Part shown: piece by piece, positions 25,880 through 35,512 of the stretch
How the letters are laid out: the number at the start of each line of letters is the position of its first letter
How positions within the stretch are numbered: position 1 is the stretch's first letter
Source: Paraburkholderia fynbosensis
GTDB taxonomy: Bacteria > Pseudomonadota > Gammaproteobacteria > Burkholderiales > Burkholderiaceae
Direction of reading: 5' to 3'
Assembly (NCBI RefSeq): GCF_902859935.1
Contig: NZ_CADIKI010000001.1
Location: 62,001 to 126,000 of the forward strand
Length of the DNA: 64,000 bases
Notes under the pieces: generated by a model
What the model was told of the DNA's origin: nothing
What the model saw: only the letters and a program-made list of their open reading frames with translations
Database searches by the model: none
Program-made: the position numbers and the translations under genes

Positions 25880-26776
25880 TTACCCCTTCAACGTCGCCTG
25901 CTCGCGAATCATGTCATACAGCGCCTGCGCCGCCGGCGACAGTTGCGCGGTCTTGCGCGCGACCAGCACCAACGTGCGCGACACCACCGGCTGCGTCAAC
26001 TCGACCGTGCGAACCGTAGGATACGCGCCCTTGTGCAGCGCGAGCGCCGGCACCACGGCCGCGCCGACGCCTTGCGCGACCAGCCCGACTGCCGTCGAGC
26101 TGCGTTGGACCTCGTAGAACGAGCGCAACGCGAGTCCGCTCGCTTCGAGCGCGCCGTCGAGCAATGCGCGATTGCCGCTGAGCTCGCCCGCGAAGATCAG
26201 CGCATACGCGTGCAATTGCCGCCACGCAACGCGCCGCCGCTTCGCGAGCGGATGGTCCTGGTCGCAGATCAGCACGTAACGGTCTTTCGTCAACGGCACA
26301 TTGACCAGATCCGGATGCGGATCGCGCGCGATACTGATGCCGAATTCGACCTCCCGCCGCAACACGGCCTGCTCCACCGCCGCCGACGCGTGATCGAGAA
26401 TCTTGATGCGGTTATGCGGATAGCGCGCCGCATACGCCTGCAGAATGCGCGGCAGATACTGCACGCCCACGGTCGGCACGCAGGCCATCGACACGTCGCC
26501 GCGCCGCGCCATCCCCGTCTCGCGGATTTCGACCAGCGCGTCGGCGAGTTCGCCGAGCAAGCGGCGCGCTTGCGGCAGGAAGCTGCGGCCGGTTTCGGTG
26601 AGCGCCATCGACCGGGTGGTCCGCTCGATCAGCATGACGCCGAGAAACGCTTCGAGCTTGCGCAGTCGTTGCGTGATCGCCGTTTGCGTGACGTGCAGCG
26701 AATCGGCCGCGCCCTGAAAGCTGCCGCGATCCGCAATCGCGACGAAGGCCTGGACGCCGAGCGTGTCGATTTTCAT
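25880..26776 (-). CDS. LysR-family transcriptional regulator
   Basis: A 298-residue LysR regulator with the HTH in residues 1-60 (FVAIADRGSFQGAADSLH) and a type 2 periplasmic-binding effector domain. It is divergent from the trans-aconitate methyltransferase gene across a 126-base AT-rich gap that holds an AAAATGAA/TTCATTTT inverted repeat. That layout suggests control of the methyltransferase gene and autoregulation. The effector is unknown. Confidence 0.92.
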   Translation of the reverse strand: MKIDTLGVQAFVAIADRGSFQGAADSLHVTQTAITQRLRKLEAFLGVMLIERTTRSMALTETGRSFLPQARRLLGELADALVEIRETGMARRGDVSMACVPTVGVQYLPRILQAYAARYPHNRIKILDHASAAVEQAVLRREVEFGISIARDPHPDLVNVPLTKDRYVLICDQDHPLAKRRRVAWRQLHAYALIFAGELSGNRALLDGALEASGLALRSFYEVQRSSTAVGLVAQGVGAAVVPALALHKGAYPTVRTVELTQPVVSRTLVLVARKTAQLSPAAQALYDMIREQATLKG

Positions 26777-26780
26777 TAGA

Positions 26781-26813
26781 AAAATGAAGGAATCGGAATA
26801 ATAAATTCATTTT
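26781..26813. promoter_or_regulatory. inverted repeat between LysR and tam
   Basis: AAAATGAA at 26781-26788 and TTCATTTT at 26806-26813 form an 8-bp inverted repeat with a 17-base spacer in a short AT-rich stretch beside the LysR start codon. It is a fair candidate for the regulator's own binding site or its promoter. Confidence 0.45.
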
Positions 26814-26902
26814 ACTCCGGTGACATGTCGAGCCGAGAATGCGTTTTTGAACCCAGCCGCAAACCGGCCAGTCAGCACGACCCGCATACAAAGGAGCATC
26901 AG

Positions 26903-27679
26903 ATGACAGAGACAACGGCTTGGCAGGCGAAACAGTACATGCTGTTCGAACACGAGCGCACCCGTCCGGTGAGGGATCTGCTCGCCGCGATCCCCGCGAC
27001 GGACGTGCGCCGCGCGGTCGATCTCGGCTGCGGCCCCGGCAATTCCACCGAAACGCTTGCGGCGCATGCACCGGGCGCGGCGATCGTCGGTCTGGACAGC
27101 TCCGCCGACATGATCGCGGCGGCCCGCCAGCGCCTGCCGCAATTCCGCTTCGACGTGAGCGACATTTCGACGTGGGACGCGCCCGGACCGTACGAACTGA
27201 TCCTCGCCAACGCGGTGCTGCAATGGGTGCCCGGCCACGAGCGGCTATTTCCCTCGCTCGTGCAGAAACTCGCGCCGGGCGGCAGCCTCGCCGTGCAGAT
27301 GCCGGACAATCTGGACGAACCCGCGCACCGTCTGCTGCGCGAGGTCGCCGCGCACGGCCCGTGGGCGCCCCGGCTCGAGGGCGTCGAGCGGACCATGCGC
27401 TTTGGCGCCGGCTGGTATTACGGCCTGCTCAAGCCGCTGTGCACGCGGGTCGACGTGTGGCGCACCGTCTACCATCACCCGCTCGCAGGTGGGGCCGGCG
27501 CGGTGGTCGATTGGTTCAAGGGCAGTTCGCTGCGGCCGTTCCTCGCCGCGCTCGACGACGCCGAACAGCAGGCCTTCCTGCAACGCTACCAGGACGAAAT
27601 CGCGAAGGCCTATCCGGCGCTCGCCGACGGCACCGTGCTGCTGCCGTTCCCGCGGCTTTTCATCGTCGCGACGCGTTAG
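26903..27679 (+). CDS. tam: trans-aconitate 2-methyltransferase
   Basis: SAM-dependent methyltransferase, 258 residues, that methylates trans-aconitate, a by-product that inhibits the TCA cycle. The SAM-binding loop is VDLGCGPGNST (about residues 41-51), followed by GLDSS for the ribose-binding acidic position and ILANAVLQWVP, a signature of the Tam group. The ending PRLFIVATR also fits. AAGGAG at 26891-26896 fixes the ATG at 26903. The gene is divergent from a LysR regulator. Confidence 0.88.
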   Translation: MTETTAWQAKQYMLFEHERTRPVRDLLAAIPATDVRRAVDLGCGPGNSTETLAAHAPGAAIVGLDSSADMIAAARQRLPQFRFDVSDISTWDAPGPYELILANAVLQWVPGHERLFPSLVQKLAPGGSLAVQMPDNLDEPAHRLLREVAAHGPWAPRLEGVERTMRFGAGWYYGLLKPLCTRVDVWRTVYHHPLAGGAGAVVDWFKGSSLRPFLAALDDAEQQAFLQRYQDEIAKAYPALADGTVLLPFPRLFIVATR

Positions 27680-27869
27680 CCGCGCGGGCCGCACCCGGGC
27701 TGCGACGCCTGCCGCCCGGGGATGCGCAAAGCGCACGGCCGCCTGCTGCAAACAGTGCGCCAGGATACGCTGGAATTGCCGCGCCTGAATTTTGCGTGAT
27801 ATTGTTGCTGAAAGCGGAGGACGACGTCTCGCCGTCCTCTCCGGGCAATTTACAGCAGCGAGCGTCGCC

Positions 27870-28235
27870 ATGAGTGATGTACGCCATCATCTGAGTCCAC
27901 GTGACCGTTTGGAGCTGTTGTGCTGGCTCACATGCGGCAGCCTTGGCGCCTATTACCTGAACGAAGACTGGCCCGACGCGGCGTTTCACGTGCAGTCCGC
28001 GCACAAGTGGCTCGACCGCCGCGCGCGCGAGGCCGACTGGCTGAGCATCGCGAAGCTGTCGGCCACGGCGCTCGACATCGCGCAGCGGCACGCCCGCTTC
28101 GTCGATACCGATTGGGCGCGCGACGCGGTCGAGGAAATTCTCGATACCGACGACCTCGATCCGCAAGCGCGGCTGGTCAGGCAAGTGCTGGCGGATTGCC
28201 AGAATGCGCTGGCGGATCGCCGGCTCGCGGATTGA
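27870..28235 (+). CDS. hypothetical protein
   Basis: Unrecognised 121-residue soluble protein, rich in Asp, Arg, Leu and Trp and probably all-helical (SPRDRLELLCWLTCG, then HKWLDRRAREADWLS). There is no signal peptide or membrane helix. The ATG at 27870 is preferred over upstream in-frame codons because the preceding stretch lacks protein character, though no strong ribosome site precedes it. It converges on the porin gene and follows tam by 190 bases. No function can be proposed. Confidence 0.6.
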   Translation: MSDVRHHLSPRDRLELLCWLTCGSLGAYYLNEDWPDAAFHVQSAHKWLDRRAREADWLSIAKLSATALDIAQRHARFVDTDWARDAVEEILDTDDLDPQARLVRQVLADCQNALADRRLAD

Positions 28236-28256
28236 GTCATCGCGGGTGCGGCGCGC

Positions 28257-29471
28257 TCAGAAGTTGTGCCGCAAGCCGACGATCACGGAAAGCTGCTTAT
28301 CCGAGTCCGAATTGACGATATTCGGAATCTGCGCGAGGTTCCGCGTCGCGCCCGTCGACGGATCGATCGCCAGCCCCGCGCCCGAAGACTTCTGCCCGAT
28401 CGCCACCGCGTATACCGCAGTGCGCTTCGACAAGCTGTACACCGCCCCCAGATTCACCTGATGCACCCGCGTCGACGCGCTGCCCGACACTCTGGCGTCG
28501 TTGAAAATATAGGCGAAACCTAGCTGCAAATCGGGCGCCAGCGCGTACGTGGTATTTAATTCGGCGATATCGAACGAAATATCCGCGCCGTCGGGCCGCG
28601 CCGTACCCGCGAAGTACTGACTCTGCGATAACCGCGTATGCGTATAAGTCAACGCCACGCTCGCCTTGCCGAACGCATACGACCCCCCTGCCCCGACTAT
28701 CCGCACCTTGCTCGCGTCCTGCAGCAGGCAGTACGACGCGCCGGGGTTCGCGCAACTGAAGTCGCCGATATAACCGTTGGCGCCGCCCAAGGCCGCGTCC
28801 AGCGGCTGGTTCAGCTCCAGATATCCCGCGCTCAGCGACAACGGCCCGTGCACGTAATTCGCGGCGAGCGCCCATCCCTTGTTGCGTGAAAAATCGCCCG
28901 CGACGCCGCCGAGACTGAACAGACCGCCGAGCGTGAAGCCGCCGAAGCTCGGGCTGATGTACTTGATCGAGTTGTTGAAGTTGAACGCTTCGTTCAGATT
29001 GTCGACGTCGCCGAAATGCGAGCCGTACAGCGTCGCCCAGTTATTGCTCGACACATAAGCGCCGAGGAAATCGGAGAACGGATCGTACTGGCGGCCGAAG
29101 GTGAGCGCGCCGTACGTGCCGTTGTTCAGACCGACCCACGCGTTGCGGTTGAACAGCGTGTTCGATTGCAGCATCGCGCCGTTGCCGATCAGGAAACTGT
29201 TTTCCAACGTGAAGTTGACCGCGGTGCCGCCGCCGATGTCCTCCGTGCCCATCAGGCCCCAGCGCGACGGCACCAGATTGCCGCCCGCCAGCTGATAGTT
29301 CGCGTGGCCGCTGGTGCTGCCGTCGGCGTGCGTCGTCTGCTGGTTGTTCGTGTAGACGAGGCCGGCATCGACCGTGCCGTACAGCGTGACTGAGGATTGC
29401 GCGTGTGCGCCCATCGCGAGGCCGAGCGCGGCCAGCGCAAGCGCCGGGCGCTTGACGAATTTGTCTGCCAT
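28257..29471 (-). CDS. Gram-negative outer-membrane porin
   Basis: A 404-residue trimeric-porin family protein (beta-proteobacterial OmpC-like). The signal peptide ALALAALGLAMGAHAQ is cleaved before SSVTLYGTVDAG, the standard first strand of this family. Strand-like alternating segments run to a C-terminal phenylalanine (VGLRHNF), the outer-membrane assembly signal. It lies 57 bases downstream of the amino acid/amine permease on the same strand, so the two probably share a transcript and provide outer- and inner-membrane passage for the same amine substrate. Confidence 0.95.
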   Translation of the reverse strand: MADKFVKRPALALAALGLAMGAHAQSSVTLYGTVDAGLVYTNNQQTTHADGSTSGHANYQLAGGNLVPSRWGLMGTEDIGGGTAVNFTLENSFLIGNGAMLQSNTLFNRNAWVGLNNGTYGALTFGRQYDPFSDFLGAYVSSNNWATLYGSHFGDVDNLNEAFNFNNSIKYISPSFGGFTLGGLFSLGGVAGDFSRNKGWALAANYVHGPLSLSAGYLELNQPLDAALGGANGYIGDFSCANPGASYCLLQDASKVRIVGAGGSYAFGKASVALTYTHTRLSQSQYFAGTARPDGADISFDIAELNTTYALAPDLQLGFAYIFNDARVSGSASTRVHQVNLGAVYSLSKRTAVYAVAIGQKSSGAGLAIDPSTGATRNLAQIPNIVNSDSDKQLSVIVGLRHNF

Positions 29472-29528
29472 GTTTTTGCCGGAAAGTGAGGTGAGCTGTG
29501 GTGAGCGTGGAGCGATGCGCCGAGACGC

Positions 29529-30980
29529 TTACTGGCCGAAGCCCGCGTAGATGTCCGGCCGCGTCTTGCGCAGGATGAGACCGATCAGCACGCCGACGAG
29601 CGCCACGGCGAATACGATCCAGGGGAAGGACTTGACGATCGGGCTATCGGAGCCGCTCAACGCATCGAGATTGCGCACGAGAATCACACCGATATACAGG
29701 AGGCCGAGTCCGCCGAGCAGCGGCGCGAGGAACGAGTGCCATACGCGGGTATCCTTGCGCGTCTTGCGAAAGAACGCGATCACCGAAAAACTCGTCACCG
29801 CTTGCAACATCACGATGCCGATCGTGCCGAGCGCCGAACTCCAGCTGAACACGATATTGAACACGTCGCTGCCCGACGCGATGAACAGTCCGAGCAGCAC
29901 GCACACGGACAGCGTTTGCAAATAGCTCGCGACATACGGCGAACGGTATTTTTCATGTACGCGGTTCAGCGCTTGCGGCAGGATGCCTTCGAGGCTCAAC
30001 GCGTGGATGTAGCGCACCAGCGTGTTATGAAACGACAGCAGACTCGCGAAAATACTGCTGAGCAGCAGAAAGCTCATCGCCGTCGTCACCGCGCCACCCA
30101 GATACTTGCCGGATTGAATGAACCAGAAATCGCCGGGCTGTCTGGTCGCGACGTCGACCACGTCGGCGAGACCATAGGCGCAGACGATGGTCCACGTCAC
30201 GAAGGCGAAGAACACGAGGATCAGCATGACCGACACGTACGTCGCGCGCGGCACGGTCACTTTGGGATCGCGGCATTCCTTGCCATAGATCGCGGTGGCT
30301 TCGAAACCGATGAACGACGCGAACGCGAACATCACCGCAATGCCGAGGTGGCCGCTGAACACATGCTGCGGCGAGAACGGCGCGAGCGTGAGGCCGTTAG
30401 GCCCGCCGCCGTGGATCACGATCGCAATCGCGAGCAGCAGGAGGATGCCGAGTTCGAGACACATGAGCACGCCGAGCAGGCGGCTATTCAGATCGATGCC
30501 GCGAATGCCGGTGAATTGCACCACCGCCACACAGATCAGCGAATAGCCGTACCACGGCAGCGCGGCATGCAGCAGCGGCGACAGGACCACCGTGCAGAAG
30601 AATCCGAACAGTCCGTATAGCGCGATCTGGATGAACGTGTACGACATCAGTGCGACGAGCGCGCCAGCCATGCCCAACGGCCGCCCCAGTCCCGCGGTGA
30701 TGTAGGCGTAGAACGCACCGGCACGCACCACGTGCCGGCTCATCGAAGCAAAGCCGACGCTGAAGATCAGCAGCACGAGCCCGGCAATCACGAATGCGCC
30801 AGGAATGCCCGCGCCGTTGCCGAGACTGATCGCGGGCGGCACCGCGCCGAGCATGCCGGTCAGCGGCGCCGCCGCGGAAATCACGAGAAACACGATCTGC
30901 CACAAGCCCAGCGTATTGCCCTTCAATTCCACGGGGTTCTCCGCGTCGACCAGACTGGTCGGCGAATAGGGTTCGTTCAT
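29529..30980 (-). CDS. APC-family amino acid/amine permease
   Basis: A 483-residue inner-membrane permease with about 12 helices. The N-terminal GLWQIVFLVISAAAPLTG and the GFEATAIYGKECRDP block after helix 6 are typical of the APC superfamily. The frame opens much earlier, but ATG 30980, preceded by GAGGCAG, gives the usual 30-residue cytoplasmic lead. It sits among a porin, an AraC regulator, a copper amine oxidase and an aldehyde dehydrogenase, so import of an amine such as 2-phenylethylamine or tyramine is likely, by context only. Confidence 0.9.
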   Translation of the reverse strand: MNEPYSPTSLVDAENPVELKGNTLGLWQIVFLVISAAAPLTGMLGAVPPAISLGNGAGIPGAFVIAGLVLLIFSVGFASMSRHVVRAGAFYAYITAGLGRPLGMAGALVALMSYTFIQIALYGLFGFFCTVVLSPLLHAALPWYGYSLICVAVVQFTGIRGIDLNSRLLGVLMCLELGILLLLAIAIVIHGGGPNGLTLAPFSPQHVFSGHLGIAVMFAFASFIGFEATAIYGKECRDPKVTVPRATYVSVMLILVFFAFVTWTIVCAYGLADVVDVATRQPGDFWFIQSGKYLGGAVTTAMSFLLLSSIFASLLSFHNTLVRYIHALSLEGILPQALNRVHEKYRSPYVASYLQTLSVCVLLGLFIASGSDVFNIVFSWSSALGTIGIVMLQAVTSFSVIAFFRKTRKDTRVWHSFLAPLLGGLGLLYIGVILVRNLDALSGSDSPIVKSFPWIVFAVALVGVLIGLILRKTRPDIYAGFGQ

Positions 30981-31276
30981 CGCTGCCTCTATGTTGTTGG
31001 CTAGTCTGAAACTCGCCAGAACCCTCGCACTGCTGGTTATGGCGCTCGCTTGACCGACGTCAAATGCTTCGGGGTGAGCGCATGGTAGGTAGCTAAAAAA
31101 TAAAGCGACTTCGCGAACTGCGCCAAATTTTCGATAAAGCGCGCCAATGCGGGCGAACCCTGAATTCGCCAATCTGCAGCAGATACTTAGGAAACCAGAC
31201 GTTATCTTCCGGTGAGGTCAGCGCGAGGTCGCGCGATACTTTCGTAATGAAAGCAGCATGCGTGCGCGGCGCGCGA
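30981..31276. other. intergenic, upstream of the permease-porin pair
   Basis: About 296 bases between the AraC stop and the permease start. It should hold the permease promoter. An AT-rich patch near 31092-31105 follows the AraC gene, but no clean hairpin precedes it. Confidence 0.45.
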
Positions 31277-32272
31277 CTATTTCTTCCAGCTGCGTGTGGC
31301 GCGCCATAACACGGTCGCGTCGGCATAACCGACCGCACGCGCGATCGCCGCATTGGTGAGCCCGTCGCGTTCGAGCAATCCCGCGACGCTGCGCTGCCGC
31401 TCCTCACGCAGAATCTGCCGCACAGAGGTGCCTTCCTGCGCGAGATGCCGTTGCAACGAGCGATGCGAGAGGCCAAGGTCTTTGGCGATGTCGGCGACGA
31501 TCAGCTTTTCATGCGCAAGCCGCCGCGTAATCAGATCGCGCACCTGCTCGACGATGCTGTGCGGCATCGCATCGTTCGCAATCAGATCAGTCGCGTGGCG
31601 CTCCATCATGCGCGCCATTTGCGTGTCGGCGCTTTTGAGCGAAGCGTCGAGATCCTGCGGACGCAGAATCACACCATTGAAAGGCTGCTGAAAGCGCACC
31701 GGTACGCGAAAGATCCGCGCATAGGGTTTGAGATCGGCGGGCGCCGCGTGTTCGAAATGCACTTCGACCGGATTCCATGCGGCGCCGCGCACGAGCCGGA
31801 TCATGTTGCACATGGTCGACAGGCTGTATTCCGCGTCCTGGCGGCGCGGCCAGATTTGCGGACTGGCGATCTGGTAGGTCCAGATAGGCCACTCGTCGTC
31901 GCGCAGCACTTCGCAGCTCGTCGTGTTCTGCCACGAGGCGAGCGCGAGCGTGAACTTGCGCATCGCCGCGTTCAGCGTCGGCGACGAAAGAAATACGAGG
32001 CCCGCCGGCCCGAGTTCCGTCAACTGCAATTCGCTGCCGAGCCGCAAGCCGAGCGACGCTTCGCCGAGCACGTCGGCCGCGCGCTCGAAGGCCGCCACAT
32101 AACGCGTGAGCGGCAGGATCTCATACGGATTGGACAGTAGCCGCCGGCTCATGCCGAACGCTTCGAGCAGCGTGTCGCAATCGGCGCCCGACTGATCGAG
32201 TGCGCGCACGACCGGTCCCATGACCGCTGCGCGAATCATCGGGAAACTGCCATTGACTGTGACTTTTTTCAT
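31277..32272 (-). CDS. AraC-family regulator
   Basis: A 331-residue activator-type regulator: an N-terminal arabinose-binding-domain-like sensor (about residues 20-200) and a C-terminal double HTH (VADIAKDLGLSHRSLQRHL, then NAAIARAVGYADATVLWRA). The second HTH ends abruptly in RSWKK, slightly shorter than usual. GGGAGGAG lies about 10 bases before ATG 32272. It is divergent from the amine oxidase gene and is the natural regulator of the amine module, responding to the amine or its aldehyde; the inducer is inferred from context only. Confidence 0.92.
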   Translation of the reverse strand: MKKVTVNGSFPMIRAAVMGPVVRALDQSGADCDTLLEAFGMSRRLLSNPYEILPLTRYVAAFERAADVLGEASLGLRLGSELQLTELGPAGLVFLSSPTLNAAMRKFTLALASWQNTTSCEVLRDDEWPIWTYQIASPQIWPRRQDAEYSLSTMCNMIRLVRGAAWNPVEVHFEHAAPADLKPYARIFRVPVRFQQPFNGVILRPQDLDASLKSADTQMARMMERHATDLIANDAMPHSIVEQVRDLITRRLAHEKLIVADIAKDLGLSHRSLQRHLAQEGTSVRQILREERQRSVAGLLERDGLTNAAIARAVGYADATVLWRATRSWKK

Positions 32273-32334
32273 GCTGAGCGTCTCCTCCCCAGTCTGCGCT
32301 GTCGTGTGGCTCGAGCCGTTTCCTCTGGCGCACT

Positions 32335-32357
32335 TTATCGCTCAATTGGCGCGATAA
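32335..32357. promoter_or_regulatory. inverted repeat in the AraC/amine-oxidase gap
   Basis: TTATCGC at 32335-32341 and GCGATAA at 32351-32357 flank a 9-base spacer, with an AT-rich TAATAT at 32371-32376 beyond. It lies in the middle of the divergent promoter region and may be the regulator's binding site. Confidence 0.4.
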
Positions 32358-32474
32358 GCAAGCGCGAAAATAATATTGGGTTCCTACGATTTGCCATCGA
32401 CTCAGCGTGCGCCGCGTGTCACCGGTGCTGATCGGCACGCTGTCCGGTCCAGCAAACATCTTTACGGGAATCTG

Positions 32475-34460
32475 ATGAATACGAAAGCCACGAAAGCTGC
32501 CCACCCCTTCGTTCATCCGCTCGACCCACTGAGCGGCGAAGAAATGCAGCTTGCCTGCGATCTCGCGAAGGCCGCCGAAAAACTCGATTCGCACGCCCGT
32601 TTCCCGATGGTCGAATTGCGCGAGCCGCCGAAAGCCGAAGTGGTCGCGTTCAAAGCCGGCGACTATTTTTCGCGCACCGCGTTCGTGCTCGCGATCGACC
32701 GGTCGAATGGCGCGACGATCGAATTCGACGTGGACCTGAGAGAAAAACGCATCGCGTCGCGCCGGGTGTTGCCGTTCGACCAGGCGCCTTACGGCCAGCC
32801 GCCCATCATGATCGACGACTTCATGAACGCCGAGCAGATCGTCAAGAACGACGAAGCCTGGCGCGTGGCGATCATGAAGCGCGGCCTCAGCGAACAGGAC
32901 CTGGAGCGCGTGCAGGTCGATCCGTTCTCGGCCGGCTGCTTCGATCGCGAGCACGAAAACGGCCGGCGTCTCGTGCGCTGCGTGAGCTACTACCGCGAGA
33001 CACTGACCGATAACGGCTACGCGCACCCGATCGAAGGCGTGCTCGCGGTGGTCGATCTGCTCGATAACAAAGTGATCGAACTGATCGACGACGGCCGCAT
33101 CATTCCGATTCCGCGCGCCAAACACAACTACGACACGCCGAGCCTCGGCCAGCCGCGCAGCACGCTCAAGCCGCTGTCGATCAACCAGCCCGACGGCCCG
33201 AGCTTCACGATCGACGGCTGGCACGTGAGCTGGCAGAACTGGACCTTCCGCGTCGGCTTCACGCCGCGCGAGGGGCTCGTGCTGCACCAACTGTCGTGGG
33301 ACGACGGCAAGCGCGCGCGGCCGGTCATCTACCGCGCGAGCGTGACGGAAATGTGCGTGCCCTACTCCGATCCGAGCACCAACCACTATTGGAAAAGCGC
33401 GTTCGATGCGGGCGAGTACGGGCTCGGAAAACTCGCGAACCAGCTCGAACTCGGTTGCGACTGCCTCGGCACGATCCGCTATTTCGACATCCCTTCTGCC
33501 GACGATTTCGGCAACGCGTTCGTAATGAAAAACGCCGTGTGCATGCACGAAGAAGACTACGGCACGCTGTGGAAGCACTATGAATTCCGCACCGGCGTGT
33601 TCGAAATGCGCCGCTCGCGCCGTCTCGTGATTTCGTTCTTCGCGACGGTCGGCAATTACGACTACGGCTTCTACTGGTATCTGTATCAGGACGGCACGAT
33701 CCAGCTCGAATGCAAGCTGACCGGCATCGTGCAAACCTCGGCGGTGGCCGACGGCGACACGTATCCGTGGGGCGGCATGATCACGGAGAACCTCGGCGGC
33801 CCCACGCACCAGCACTTCTTCAATGCGCGCATGCACATGATGGTCGACGGCGAGCGCAATACCGTCACCGAACACGAATTCGTGCCGCGTCCGATGGGCG
33901 ATGCGAATCCGTACGGCAATGTGTTCGATACGACGAAGCAGGTGCTGAAGACGGAGAGCGAAGCCGCGCGCCTCGCGAATGGCCGCACGGGCCGCTACTG
34001 GAAAGTCATCAACCCGAACGTGACGAACGCCGTGGGGGCGAATCCGGGCTATAAGCTGATCGTCAACGACTCGCCGCTGATGCTCGCCGACGAACGTTCG
34101 AAGGTGCGTCAACGCGGCGGCTTCGCGACGCGTCACGTGTGGGTCACGCCGTTCGATCCGGCCGAGCGCTATGCGAGCGGCGACTATCCGAACCAGCATT
34201 CGGGCGGCGACGGCTTGCCGCGTTATATCGAGGCCAACCGCAACATCGAGAACGAAGACCTCGTCTTGTGGCACAGCTTCGGCCACACGCACGTGTGCAA
34301 GCCCGAAGACTTTCCGGTCATGCCCGTCGAGTACGCCGGCTTCATGCTCAAGCCGAACAACTTCTTCGCCGCCAATCCGACGATGGACCTGCCGGCCGAG
34401 CGCGACCTGAACAGCGTCGAAGACGGCAAGCCGACGGATCATGGCTGCTGCAAGCACTGA
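32475..34460 (+). CDS. tynA: copper-containing primary-amine oxidase
   Basis: Quinoprotein that oxidises primary amines to aldehydes with release of ammonia and hydrogen peroxide. The 661-residue protein carries the whole active site: catalytic base Asp311 in AFDAGEYG, Tyr395 in VGNYDYG, the precursor of topaquinone, and copper ligands His445 and His447 in THQHFFNAR, with a third in GHTHV (His606 best placed). There is no signal peptide, unlike E. coli TynA, so it should be cytoplasmic as in Arthrobacter phenethylamine and histamine oxidases. ATG 32475 is the family-like start. It overlaps the next gene by 20 bases and precedes an aldehyde dehydrogenase that would take its product. Confidence 0.95.
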   Translation: MNTKATKAAHPFVHPLDPLSGEEMQLACDLAKAAEKLDSHARFPMVELREPPKAEVVAFKAGDYFSRTAFVLAIDRSNGATIEFDVDLREKRIASRRVLPFDQAPYGQPPIMIDDFMNAEQIVKNDEAWRVAIMKRGLSEQDLERVQVDPFSAGCFDREHENGRRLVRCVSYYRETLTDNGYAHPIEGVLAVVDLLDNKVIELIDDGRIIPIPRAKHNYDTPSLGQPRSTLKPLSINQPDGPSFTIDGWHVSWQNWTFRVGFTPREGLVLHQLSWDDGKRARPVIYRASVTEMCVPYSDPSTNHYWKSAFDAGEYGLGKLANQLELGCDCLGTIRYFDIPSADDFGNAFVMKNAVCMHEEDYGTLWKHYEFRTGVFEMRRSRRLVISFFATVGNYDYGFYWYLYQDGTIQLECKLTGIVQTSAVADGDTYPWGGMITENLGGPTHQHFFNARMHMMVDGERNTVTEHEFVPRPMGDANPYGNVFDTTKQVLKTESEAARLANGRTGRYWKVINPNVTNAVGANPGYKLIVNDSPLMLADERSKVRQRGGFATRHVWVTPFDPAERYASGDYPNQHSGGDGLPRYIEANRNIENEDLVLWHSFGHTHVCKPEDFPVMPVEYAGFMLKPNNFFAANPTMDLPAERDLNSVEDGKPTDHGCCKH

Positions 34461-35442
34461 TCCGGCGCTGCGCGCCCGCGACACGGCAAGCGCGCTTGCC
34501 GTGTGCGCGGCCGGCTCGGCTTGCGTGCTGATCGCTGGCGGCGGCGCTGCGTTGTCGATGCGCGCGGGCCTCGGTCCACTTCCCAGCGCGCTGTGGATGA
34601 GCGGGCTCGCGCTCGCGACGATGATGGGCACGCCGCTGCTGATGGCGCGCTCGACACGCCGCGCCACCGTCGCAACCGCCGCAACATTGATCGTCACGAT
34701 GAGCGCGATGAATGCTTTACCGGCGGTTCTGAGCGGACTACAGCACGGCGGCGCGCTTGCCGCGTTGATGATCGCAGCGGGCGGCGCTTTGCTGTTTTAC
34801 TGGCGGCAACTGGGCGGCACGCTCGCCAATGAGCGTCATCACGCGAATGACCCCGCGCAAACGACGCGCGCAGCAAGCACAACGGTGCTGCTCGCGTTGC
34901 TCGCGGGCATGTCGAGCGGCACTCTCGCGCGCTTCCAGTTGTTTGCTGTGTGCGGCGCAGGCGCTGCGAACGGCGTTCAACCGCTCTGGCACATCGCGCT
35001 CTCGCTGGCGGCGGTATGCGCGCTGGCCTGCTACGCCGACCGCTCGCGCAACGACCGGATGCTGTCGACGTTGTACGTCGCACGCGCGCTGCTGATCGGC
35101 ACACTCGCAACCGTCGATAACCCCGCGCTCGCCCCGCTCGCGGCAAAACTATTTCTGCTGCTCGACTGCCTGACGATTCCAGCCCTCGCGAACCTGCGAG
35201 GCAACACGAGGCGCGCGCTGAGCGCGAGTTGTCCCGGCATCGCGCATCACATCGGCATGCTGGCAGGCGCCGCCTTGTCGACCACCCCCTACTTTTTCGG
35301 CAACGGATTCGTCGTGCTGTTCGGCATCAGCGCGGCCGCGAACCTGATTTGCGCCGCGTCGCTCGCCGCCCATTGGCGCGGCATGAAGACGTTCCACTTG
35401 CACGCACACCGGTACCACAACGAGGCGCACTCATCCGGTTAG
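34441..35442 (+). CDS. polytopic membrane protein of unknown function
   Basis: A 333-residue, very Ala/Leu/Gly-rich protein with about nine to ten predicted membrane helices and short loops. A His-rich cytoplasmic-looking end (HLHAHRYHNEAH) is notable and could bind metal. I do not recognise the family; a distant MFS-type transporter is possible. The ATG at 34441 lies inside the last codons of the amine oxidase, an overlap of 20 bases that implies coupled translation. Standing between the oxidase and the aldehyde dehydrogenase, it probably serves the same pathway, perhaps in copper or amine/acid transport. That is inference. Confidence 0.7.
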   Translation: MAAASTDPALRARDTASALAVCAAGSACVLIAGGGAALSMRAGLGPLPSALWMSGLALATMMGTPLLMARSTRRATVATAATLIVTMSAMNALPAVLSGLQHGGALAALMIAAGGALLFYWRQLGGTLANERHHANDPAQTTRAASTTVLLALLAGMSSGTLARFQLFAVCGAGAANGVQPLWHIALSLAAVCALACYADRSRNDRMLSTLYVARALLIGTLATVDNPALAPLAAKLFLLLDCLTIPALANLRGNTRRALSASCPGIAHHIGMLAGAALSTTPYFFGNGFVVLFGISAAANLICAASLAAHWRGMKTFHLHAHRYHNEAHSSG

Positions 35443-35512
35443 CGTCGCACCAGTTGCACCCACGGACCACGGACCCACGGACTCAAGACGCACTCAACGG
35501 AGACGAAGCACC

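Noticed and set aside
32121..34697. 858-codon open frame on the - strand
   Set aside because: Antisense to the amine oxidase, whose active-site residues are all present on the + strand.
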